Of a DNA stretch of 64,000 nt, positions 57,954-64,000 are shown one piece after another (position 1 is the first letter of the stretch; each line of letters begins with the position of its first letter). The notes under the pieces are model-generated. The model worked only from the letters and a program-made list of their open reading frames with translations. It did not search any database and was not told where the DNA came from. The position numbers were made by a program, and so were the translations under genes. The stretch is from a virus, in the IMG/VR virus record IMGVR_UViG_3300017963_000003, positions 1-64,000 of that record. One strand, given 5' to 3'.

Positions 57954-58274
57954 TCAACCCTCCCGAGAACCGGCCTTAGCCATCAGCTTGGCCTTGCTGG
58001 CAAACGTACGAGTAAGAGCCTTGTAGATCAGGCTCGAACACGTACCGAGCGCACCACCGATGAGCAGCTTGTCCGCGAAGGACTCCGGAGGAAGCAGTAA
58101 TCCCCCAACCATGCCCAAGAGAATCGGGATGAACGGAAGGATGCGCATCCCGACATGATGCTTGGTGAAAAACTTCTTGAAGCCCTGCTTGAACGCCTGC
58201 ACGACTCCAGCCACTACCACAGCGAGACCCACGTAAGGGCCATACTCGGTCAGAATGACGATGAACTCTTCCAC
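57954..58274 (-). CDS. Three-helix membrane protein, holin candidate
   Basis: The 106-residue product (GTG start, AGGAGG Shine-Dalgarno) has three hydrophobic segments: about 11-28 (G-P-Y-V-G-L-A-V-V-V-A-G-V-V), 45-62 (I-L-P-F-I-P-I-L-L-G-M-V-G-G) and 68-88 (L-L-I-G-G-A-L-G-T-C-S-S-L-I), with a basic linker and a basic C-terminus. Size and topology match class I holins, which release or trigger the endolysin. It is the first gene of a small group of membrane and coiled-coil proteins. A role in DNA entry or superinfection exclusion is also possible. Confidence 0.55.
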   Translation of the reverse strand: MEEFIVILTEYGPYVGLAVVVAGVVQAFKQGFKKFFTKHHVGMRILPFIPILLGMVGGLLLPPESFADKLLIGGALGTCSSLIYKALTRTFASKAKLMAKAGSREG

Positions 58275-58283
58275 GATGTCCTC

Positions 58284-58754
58284 CTAGCCCGACTCGGAGA
58301 CGGTCTCCGACACGAAGACAACCTTGCACCGGAGGGGGGCTCCGCCGCCACAGTTGTTGTAGATGTGCAACGCACGCGCCCGGTTACCGTCCTCCCGAAC
58401 ACGCCAACCATCCCGGACTCGGTCAGCCGGGAAGATCTCCAGGTTGGTAGAACCCTGAAAAACAGTCAGCGGAAACGTAATAGTGTTCGCCGGAAGAGTA
58501 ACCGTCGACCCCTGCTGAATACCCGTCTCGTAGTTCGGGACAGCGTAAGCCTTGGCTGGTTGACCGTAGCCGCCGCCGTAGAAGGTCTTGACGATGACGT
58601 TACCCGCACCAGCCGGAGTCTTCGGACCGTCGTAGAGCGGAATGATGTCGATGGTCAGGTTCTTGATCGGCTCGCTGACAGGGGCATCCGTCACCCTGAT
58701 CTCCTGACCATCAGGGAGATCGATCTCGATCTCTCGCTGCCTGTATCTTCCCAT
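58284..58754 (-). CDS. Small beta-rich virion protein, unassigned
   Basis: The 156-residue product is the first gene after a TTTAGAATCCC promoter. It is beta-rich with Gly-rich loops (Y-G-G-G-Y-G, N-C-G-G-G-A) and strands such as L-T-I-D-I-I-P-L and R-C-K-V-V-F-V-S. No membrane segment or enzyme motif is present. Composition fits a capsid decoration or head-associated protein. Confidence 0.6.
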   Translation of the reverse strand: MGRYRQREIEIDLPDGQEIRVTDAPVSEPIKNLTIDIIPLYDGPKTPAGAGNVIVKTFYGGGYGQPAKAYAVPNYETGIQQGSTVTLPANTITFPLTVFQGSTNLEIFPADRVRDGWRVREDGNRARALHIYNNCGGGAPLRCKVVFVSETVSESG

Positions 58755-58793
58755 GATTCACCTCTTTAGACGTACGTGTCCTGGTGACTATAT

Positions 58794-58825
58794 ACGATAG
58801 CATAGTCGAATGTGGGGATTCTAAA
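58794..58825 (-). promoter_or_regulatory. TTTAGAATCCC-type promoter before the 58284-58754 gene
   Basis: On the minus strand TTTAGAATCCC (58815-58825) is followed after 15 bases by TATCGT (58794-58799); TATATA a few bases later is an alternative -10. The gap 58755-58854 holds no gene. Confidence 0.65.
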
Positions 58826-58854
58826 ATTGAAGAGGAAGTTCTCAGAAGGAGGAG

Positions 58855-59700
58855 CTAGAAGCGCGCACCCAACTCACGCTCTGCCCACTTCTTCACCGAC
58901 GGGTAGAAACCGTGTCCGAGCAAGTACTCCAGATCTCCCCGCGTGAGCTGCTGCCCCTCGTCGAGATCCCGCAACTCGTCCAACATCGGCCCGGCCTTCA
59001 TCCGGTCCTTCTCCTCGACGTCGTCCCCCACGCTGTTGCAGATGCCCACTACACGCGCCGTGACCTTGTCCTGGGGGTCCATGGGCTCCGCCTCACGCTC
59101 CTCGGCCATCTGCTCGATGGTCTTGCGCGGCTCCGGAGAGGGCTTCGTGAAAGTGCGTCGGTTCTGGAGGTCAGACTGCTCCTGGTGAGCCATGTCGATG
59201 GCCTCCTCAGCCGAGATACCGTACTGAGCACCGAGCTTCTCGTAGTACTCCAAGTACTCCCCCTCGTCCATGAGGACGAGTACCGGCGGACGGCGGTTGA
59301 CCATCTTGCGCAGGTCCGTGGACGCCTTGATGGCGTGGAACGGAACGAGCTGCGTCAAGTTGATCGGCTTCTTCCCCTTCGGGATGAGGATCGACTCGGT
59401 GCGACCCACGATAAGCTCGAACTGGAGCGACACCTGAGTGTTACTGCGGTTCTGCACGTAGACGTCGCGCTCCTCACGGAAGTACTCCGTGAAGTTGGTG
59501 ATGATCGGAACCCTGTTACCTTGACCGTTCATGACAACCTCCCTGGGATCTCTCGCCAGTTTGATGATGAAAGGCTCTCGCTTCACCACGACAGCCTTCC
59601 CCTTCTTGACCAGTTTTCTCGCCCTGGCGGGATGGGTGTACGACAGGACGGACCCGGACGTGTCCAAAACCGGGACCCGCGAACCTGTCGTACGTACCAT
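58855..59700 (-). CDS. RRXRR-domain protein, probably virion-associated
   Basis: The 281-residue product starts with V-P-V-L-D-T-S-G, then H-P-A-R-A-R-K-L-V-K-K-G-K-A-V-V-V-K-R-E-P-F-I-I-K-L (about 24-49). This is the RRXRR pattern known from the N-terminus of IscB-type nucleases and some HNH proteins. Here no HNH or RuvC motif follows; instead a beta segment and a charged helical C-terminus (with D-E-G-Q-Q-L-T-R-G-D-L-E-Y-L-L) are present. It lies immediately after the capsid gene, so a structural use of the domain is likely. The Shine-Dalgarno is AAGG. Confidence 0.7.
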   Translation of the reverse strand: MVRTTGSRVPVLDTSGSVLSYTHPARARKLVKKGKAVVVKREPFIIKLARDPREVVMNGQGNRVPIITNFTEYFREERDVYVQNRSNTQVSLQFELIVGRTESILIPKGKKPINLTQLVPFHAIKASTDLRKMVNRRPPVLVLMDEGEYLEYYEKLGAQYGISAEEAIDMAHQEQSDLQNRRTFTKPSPEPRKTIEQMAEEREAEPMDPQDKVTARVVGICNSVGDDVEEKDRMKAGPMLDELRDLDEGQQLTRGDLEYLLGHGFYPSVKKWAERELGARF

Positions 59701-59737
59701 CAGTGACCTTCAGGTGTGCCAGGGTGTTACCCTACCT

Positions 59738-59791
59738 CCCGCCGAAGCGGGGTTCATCGGATTAGGCGGCGGCGCGCGATGCGCCGCCGCC
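59738..59791 (-). terminator. Two strong hairpins after the capsid gene
   Basis: On the minus strand an 11-pair GC stem (59765-59775 with 59781-59791, five-base loop) is followed by CCCGC-TTCG-GCGGG (59738-59751), a UUCG-type tetraloop. Neither is followed by a clear U-tract. They would be very stable in RNA and may act as partial terminators or as 3' stabilisers of the capsid message. Confidence 0.65.
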
Positions 59792-59814
59792 TGCACCTGC
59801 TTCCACGTCACGCG

Positions 59815-61077
59815 CTACTTCTGGCCCTTGGCGCAGGAGCGAGCGTTGGCAATCGCGAACCCGACCATCTCGATGAAGGCCCAGCCCTTGACCGTCTCCT
59901 GGTGGCTGTACTTGTTGTACGGCTCGGAGAACAGCTCGATCCTGACACCCATCTCGCCCATGTAATCCGCGCCCGTCGTGGCATAGAAGCTTCCGGGCTC
60001 GATCACCTCTTCAACCCCCGTGCCTGCGGCGGTCAGAATCTGGGCGTTCAGGACGTTGCCGATGTAGCCCGCGAGGATCAACTCGCGCTCCGTCACCGGG
60101 TCCACGCTGGTCGACATGGTCTTGACGATGTCGCTCAGCTCGGACCGCGAGATCAGGAAGTTCTCGACCATCAGACGATGGCGCTCGACCTGGAACCGGA
60201 CGTCCTCGAAGGCGCCGATGCCCAACGTCGCGAACGTGGTCACGGCGTTGTCGGTCTGCGCGGCCTCGTCGATGAGGCTGATCGCAGCCTTGTCCTCCTG
60301 AAGCTCGATCTCCTGACGCGCGGTGTCCTGCGCCCGGTCGAGGACATCGAAGTTCATCTGGTAGATGTCCATGATGTCGATGGCCGGGAAGCTCGTCACC
60401 TTCCACTCGGGCGGGGTGATCCACTTCGTCTTGATGCGGCTCTCGGGGGACTGACCGTCCTGGCCGATGACCCACGCCGTCGAACGGATGTCCAGCGGGA
60501 TACGGAACAGCTCGGCCTGGGCCAGCTTCCGAACCCGGTAGATCTTCCGCGCGAAGCCCTCGTAGTCGAGGATCGCCTTGATCGGGAGCGCCAGCTCCTG
60601 ACCGACGATGTGGAAGCCCTGTCCGGTCGGGTCGGTGAGCGCGGCGGCGAGAATGTCGCGCCGAGCTTCCTTGCTGATCGAGGTCTCCGTGTCGGGACGG
60701 TAGAAGGAGAGCGCCTGAGCGTTCTTCTTCGTGACCTCGTTCATCAGCTGATGGATCTGCGTCATCGCCTCGCGCTTGTCGTGCGCGTTGATCTCACCCC
60801 TGCCGTCGAACATGCGACGGTCGGTGCTGCTGGCGGTGGCGCGACGGCTCGACGGAAGGTCGTACCGCTGCGGGTTGAACGTGCCGTTGCCCTCGAAGAG
60901 GCCCTCGTCGCGCTTGTTGGCGAAGCGGCCCGGACGTACGGCCATGCGGTCACGCGGCTGCTCGGAAGCCTCGCGACGGGGAGCGCGCTGTCGCCGGGTC
61001 TGGTCGCCATTCCTCTGCGCGGACCGCGAGGGGCCGGGGCGACGATTCTTGCTGATGCTCTTGAACGGATTGGACAT
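59815..61077 (-). CDS. Major capsid protein
   Basis: The 420-residue product has a very strong Shine-Dalgarno (GGAAGGAGG). The first about 100 residues are Arg/Pro/Gln-rich and disordered-looking, perhaps a cleaved scaffold-like arm. The remaining body has the alpha/beta composition of HK97-fold capsid proteins: a long helix with R-Q-E-I-E-L-Q-E-D-K-A-A-I-S-L-I-D-E-A-A, strands around P-P-E-W-K-V-T-S-F-P-A, and a final G-W-A-F-I-E-M-V-G-F-A-I-A-N-A. Its place after a scaffold-like gene and before strong hairpins supports a highly expressed capsid gene. Confidence 0.75.
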   Translation of the reverse strand: MSNPFKSISKNRRPGPSRSAQRNGDQTRRQRAPRREASEQPRDRMAVRPGRFANKRDEGLFEGNGTFNPQRYDLPSSRRATASSTDRRMFDGRGEINAHDKREAMTQIHQLMNEVTKKNAQALSFYRPDTETSISKEARRDILAAALTDPTGQGFHIVGQELALPIKAILDYEGFARKIYRVRKLAQAELFRIPLDIRSTAWVIGQDGQSPESRIKTKWITPPEWKVTSFPAIDIMDIYQMNFDVLDRAQDTARQEIELQEDKAAISLIDEAAQTDNAVTTFATLGIGAFEDVRFQVERHRLMVENFLISRSELSDIVKTMSTSVDPVTERELILAGYIGNVLNAQILTAAGTGVEEVIEPGSFYATTGADYMGEMGVRIELFSEPYNKYSHQETVKGWAFIEMVGFAIANARSCAKGQK

Positions 61078-61091
61078 CGTCAGCCTCCTTC

Positions 61092-61871
61092 CTAGCTGGT
61101 GGGTCCGCCGGCATACTGGACGCCGAGGAACGGGTCATCGGGGGTCGGGACCTGGTAGACGCGGCCGATGTACGGACCGGCGCCACCCTTCGTCACGAGA
61201 CCCTCCATGTTGGCAGCCGAAGTGCCAGCGGTGAGGGCATCGTTGACCGCGAAGGTCTGGGCGACATCGTACTGGGTCGTAAAGATCAGTGACCAGTCGT
61301 TGATCACGGTGATCTTCCGATCCTGAATGTCAACGTCATTCAGGAAGTTCCAGAAGTTGCGGCCCTCGAACTTCAGCTCCTGCTCGGTCACCGTGTACTG
61401 GTAGTCCACGCCGACGATCTCGCCGTCAGCGATGGTACCGCCAGCCACGCGGGTGATCTGACCGTTGGTGTAGTTCGCCGTGTAGTCGCTACCGGCGCCC
61501 TCGGTGTAGACCGTACCCGTGGTCAGGTTGTAGACCCGAACACCGCCCGTCGCGCCCGGAACCCACAGGTTCGAATGCGCGAGATTGGTGGCGGCTACGC
61601 CAACGAGCTGGATCTGCTCGCCAACGACAGACGCGTAGAGCGTGTTCGCCTTCGTGTACTTCGCGAAGCCGAAGGGATTCGTCGCGCCGCCGTTACCACA
61701 GATCTCGATCTCCTGGCTGCTGTTCAACTGAACGAGCATCCCGGCCCGGAACGTGGAAGAAGCGGAAGCGACGAAATGCCCCAGGTTCCGCGTGTACTGG
61801 GAGCGCATCAGGTCGATACCGATTGCTCGGCTCGATACCCGAAACGCCTCCATGCGCGGTGAGAAAGACAT
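61092..61871 (-). CDS. Capsid-associated (decoration-like) protein
   Basis: The 259-residue product has a GAGGAG Shine-Dalgarno and lies between scaffold and capsid genes. It is beta-rich, with a Gly/Ala/Thr-rich middle (G-A-T-G-G-V-R-V-Y, T-V-Y-T-E-G-A-G-S-D-Y-T) and a C-terminal helix-poor end. Such a protein next to the capsid gene is often a decoration or head accessory protein, but no family was recognised. Confidence 0.6.
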   Translation of the reverse strand: MSFSPRMEAFRVSSRAIGIDLMRSQYTRNLGHFVASASSTFRAGMLVQLNSSQEIEICGNGGATNPFGFAKYTKANTLYASVVGEQIQLVGVAATNLAHSNLWVPGATGGVRVYNLTTGTVYTEGAGSDYTANYTNGQITRVAGGTIADGEIVGVDYQYTVTEQELKFEGRNFWNFLNDVDIQDRKITVINDWSLIFTTQYDVAQTFAVNDALTAGTSAANMEGLVTKGGAGPYIGRVYQVPTPDDPFLGVQYAGGPTS

Positions 61872-61903
61872 TCGTTTGCTCCTCTGCTTTGCCTACTTCG
61901 AAG

Positions 61904-63871
61904 CTACTGGCCCTGGACCCCGCCGAGACGTCCGAGTCTACGTCCCAGAAGAGTGCTTCCACCAATAGCGCTACGAAGATCAGCGACACCTGAAGATTGC
62001 GGAGGGCTGGATGCAGGAGCCCCATCGACCTCGAAATTGCCCTCGGCGGCTTCCCTACGAACCAGAGAAGCGCGACGAGAGGTACGTCGCATATCAGTCG
62101 CCTCGGCAGATCCCCTCACAGCAACCGGAGCGAGGTTCCTGAGGTCCTCCTCCGCGTCCTTGAGGTACGAGGCGTCCTTGGCCATCAGGTCGGCGGCTTT
62201 CTCCAAGAGAGCCTCCACGAACCTGTCATGACCTTCTGCGGTAATCAGCTCCGTCAGATCGACGGCGGCGGAAACGTCCATACCCGAATAGACGTCACCG
62301 TTGGCGAACTCGATGTCACCGGACTCCGCCGACAGGACGTCGACGGCGGCAACCTTGATCGGGTGCTCCTCATGGTTGAGGCGCATCCGCGACGACGCCA
62401 CCCGGACCGCACGAGCGAACTTCCGGACGAAGTCCTCCTTGGCCTCAGCGACAGCCTTCTTCGTCCGCTCGTCGTAGAGCTTCTTGAAGTTGGCGTGCGC
62501 CGAACGAATCACGTCATCTCCGCCCGAGAGAACATCACCTTCGGAACCGTTGTGCTGCTCCTGGGCGTTGGTGTCGGCGTCGGAAGTGGAGTCCATGGAC
62601 GGCTTGGAGGGCTTCTTCTCCTCGATGACGTTCTCGGCTTCGTCGAGGATGTCCTTGGTCTCGCCCTCAGCCTTCTTGCGAGCTTCGAAAGTAAGGCGCG
62701 CTCGCCGCAGGACAGCCCTGCGCTCACCGCTCAGGGTGCGCGGGGTCACCTTGTCGGGCTTCTCCCTGGTATCAACCTCGCCACCGGGAAGCGCCGAGTC
62801 CGGATCGGAGTCGTCGTACTCCTGACGGTTGACGTCCTCGGCGTCCGCGAGGATGCCCTGATTCTTCGGCTCGACTTCCTCGGCGCTGTTCAGCTCGATG
62901 TCATCGTCGACACCGGCAGCCCGCAGCATCTTCGCGTTACAGAACTCAGCGGCCTTGCTAAACCCCTGGTAAACAGCGAGCCCGTACACACGGTTGGCCA
63001 AACGCCGAAGAGCTTCGGGGTCGTTGCGATACTTGTCAGCAGGAACTGCGTGGAAGATCGCGCCATGATCCTCGTGATGCGCGACCAGCGTACGGCTTCG
63101 GGTGATGGCGATCTTGATCTTCTTCGCCCTGGCAGGCATCGTAGTGTCCTCGTGAGCCATCGAACCCTCCCCGGCATCCGAGATGCCCATCTCCTCCGCT
63201 GAAGGAGAAGTGCCGGCTTCCTCTGCGCGCTCCTGAAGCTCCTGGATGTCTCCGTGCTCCTGCTCCTGCGCACGCCGCAACGTGGCCTCGCGCTCCTTGG
63301 AGAGGTCCGGCTTGTCGTCCTTCTTTTCCTCGGGCTTGTCGTCCTTCTTTTCCTCGGGCTTGTCGTCCTTCTTGGGAGGCTTCTCCTCGCCGGACTCGTC
63401 CTTCTTGGGAGGCTTCTCCTCGTCGGGCTTTCCACCCATCGAGGGCACCGGCTTGTCGTCGAGCTTGACCTCGATGGGATCGCCGCCACCCATCTCCTTG
63501 ACCTTCTCCGTGATCGGAGACGAGGGACCATCGGTAGCCTTCTCCTTGACGTCCGCCAGCTCGTCTTCCAGAATCTCGGCCTCCTCAGCCCTCTCGATCT
63601 CTTCCTTGATGATTCCCTCGGTCTTCAGGAAGTCGACGATCACGTTGTACGCCGCGTCGGCATCGGGAGCCTTCTCCAGCTCCATGAGAACCTTCTCGAA
63701 CCCCGGAGGGGCGGACATGGCCGTCCGGTTCAATACCGACTTACGAACGAGATCCATGGTCTCGGATTCGATGCGCTCCTGGTCTGATGCCGAGAGGTTG
63801 ATCGTGCCCTTGGCGTGAAGATCCGCCACGGTCTTGAAGAGCTTGAATCGTTCGGTAAACGGCATTGTCAT
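61904..63871 (-). CDS. Prohead core/scaffold-like protein with charged repeat region
   Basis: The 655-residue product is very rich in Lys, Glu, Asp and Ala. Residues about 150-195 contain K-P-E-E-K-K-D-D type repeats from a 24-bp DNA repeat. Two compact segments stand out: about 240-320 (I-K-I-A-I-T-R-S-R-T-L-V-A-H-H-E-D-H) and about 480-600 (H-E-E-H-P-I-K-V-A-A-V-D-V-L). An acidic helical protein just before the capsid gene fits an internal scaffold or core; a maturation protease fused to it is possible but no catalytic motif was certain. The C-terminus is basic (R-R-L-G-R-L). Confidence 0.6.
   Translation of the reverse strand: MTMPFTERFKLFKTVADLHAKGTINLSASDQERIESETMDLVRKSVLNRTAMSAPPGFEKVLMELEKAPDADAAYNVIVDFLKTEGIIKEEIERAEEAEILEDELADVKEKATDGPSSPITEKVKEMGGGDPIEVKLDDKPVPSMGGKPDEEKPPKKDESGEEKPPKKDDKPEEKKDDKPEEKKDDKPDLSKEREATLRRAQEQEHGDIQELQERAEEAGTSPSAEEMGISDAGEGSMAHEDTTMPARAKKIKIAITRSRTLVAHHEDHGAIFHAVPADKYRNDPEALRRLANRVYGLAVYQGFSKAAEFCNAKMLRAAGVDDDIELNSAEEVEPKNQGILADAEDVNRQEYDDSDPDSALPGGEVDTREKPDKVTPRTLSGERRAVLRRARLTFEARKKAEGETKDILDEAENVIEEKKPSKPSMDSTSDADTNAQEQHNGSEGDVLSGGDDVIRSAHANFKKLYDERTKKAVAEAKEDFVRKFARAVRVASSRMRLNHEEHPIKVAAVDVLSAESGDIEFANGDVYSGMDVSAAVDLTELITAEGHDRFVEALLEKAADLMAKDASYLKDAEEDLRNLAPVAVRGSAEATDMRRTSRRASLVRREAAEGNFEVDGAPASSPPQSSGVADLRSAIGGSTLLGRRLGRLGGVQGQ
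63318..63424. repeat. 24-bp direct repeats in the scaffold-like gene
   Basis: The unit GTCGTCCTTCTTTTCCTCGG plus GCTT occurs in tandem, and a related CTTCTTGGGAGGCTTCTCCTC unit repeats next to it. Both encode Lys/Asp/Glu/Pro-rich repeats in frame. Confidence 0.8.
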
Positions 63872-63881
63872 CAGACCTCTC

Positions 63882-64000
63882 CTAACGTCCCGCCAAAGCT
63901 GAGTTAATCAGCCCAGCCAGGGACTCCGGGATCTTACTGGCGTTCTTCGCAACGTAGGTGGTGATCTCACGCACCTGATCTTCTGTCAAGGAATGAGCCT
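63882..64000 (-). CDS. C-terminal end of an unknown protein (partial)
   Basis: I read this frame directly from the edge to a TAG at 63882-63884. The last residues read S-L-T-E-D-Q-V-R-E-I-T-T-Y-V-A-K-N, then P-E-S-L-A-G-L-I-N-S-A-L-A-G-R. It is helical and too short to assign. In head gene order the gene before the scaffold is often a portal or protease, but nothing here shows that. The stop is ten bases before the scaffold-like start. Confidence 0.7.
   Translation of the reverse strand, partial: AHSLTEDQVREITTYVAKNASKIPESLAGLINSALAGR

Noticed and set aside
59716-61095. Long plus-strand open frame (459 codons) opposite the capsid gene
   Set aside because: It is the complement of the capsid gene in a GC-rich region, has Arg/Leu/Val-biased composition without motifs, and no Shine-Dalgarno. 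All other supported genes are on the minus strand.
63960-63975. TTGACA-like sequence near the right edge
   Set aside because: It lies inside a coding frame (the partial gene) and has no matching -10 element at a suitable distance.

Overview
The window is a contiguous piece of a large virulent-type tailed phage genome with a contractile tail (myovirus). The evidence is a tail sheath, two tail-tube-like proteins, tape-measure-like proteins, a baseplate spike/hub set and a major capsid protein, together with a phage-encoded replisome. Every convincing gene lies on the minus strand, so transcription runs from high to low coordinates. Genes are packed tightly, with many ATGA, GTGA or TGATG overlaps. 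No tRNA, rRNA, integrase, transposase or CRISPR array was seen. No stretch over 300 bases lacks a gene; the longest gap (27077-27337) holds a promoter-like element, a hairpin and a possible small membrane-protein gene. The host cannot be named from this sequence. The replication proteins are of bacterial type (DnaX, DnaN-like clamp, DnaG-type primase, family A polymerase), not T4 type.

Right part (64000 to about 51500): head and connector genes. In transcription order: the end of an unknown gene, a long acidic scaffold/core-like protein, a probable head accessory protein, the major capsid protein, an RRXRR-domain protein, a beta-rich protein, a lysis-like cluster (three-helix holin candidate, membrane coiled-coil protein, signal-peptide protein), then unknown virion or connector proteins. 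Middle part (about 51500 to 22334): contractile tail. Tail sheath, two paralogous tube-like proteins, a tail assembly chaperone pair joined by a -1 frameshift at an A7 slippery site, three consecutive paralogous tape-measure-like proteins (the last with a SleB-like hydrolase end), baseplate hub, spike, gp25-like and J-like proteins, and large adhesin or tail-spike proteins.

Left part (about 22245 to 1): regulation, DNA replication and repair. A two-domain DNA-binding regulator, a C2H2 zinc-finger protein, a flap-exonuclease/uracil-DNA-glycosylase fusion, a lone ribonucleotide-reductase TSCPD-type domain, a SNF2/UvsW-type helicase, a Nudix protein, a DnaC-like loader, a DnaB-like helicase with a degenerate P-loop, primase, a sigma-like factor, sliding clamp, family A DNA polymerase, a zinc-finger protein with a histone-like lysine-rich tail, a lysozyme-like protein, clamp loader, a metallopeptidase-like protein and a possible ssDNA-binding protein cut by the left edge.

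Two promoter styles are visible. TTGACA-type sequences occur only in the few intergenic gaps of the replication region. An identical box, TTTAGAATCCC, followed 14-15 bases later by a TANNNT element, stands in front of three structural transcription units (near 58.8, 51.57 and 27.18 kb). The simplest reading is that host sigma factor serves the replication genes, and a phage sigma-like factor, possibly the product of 10209-11057, serves the structural genes.
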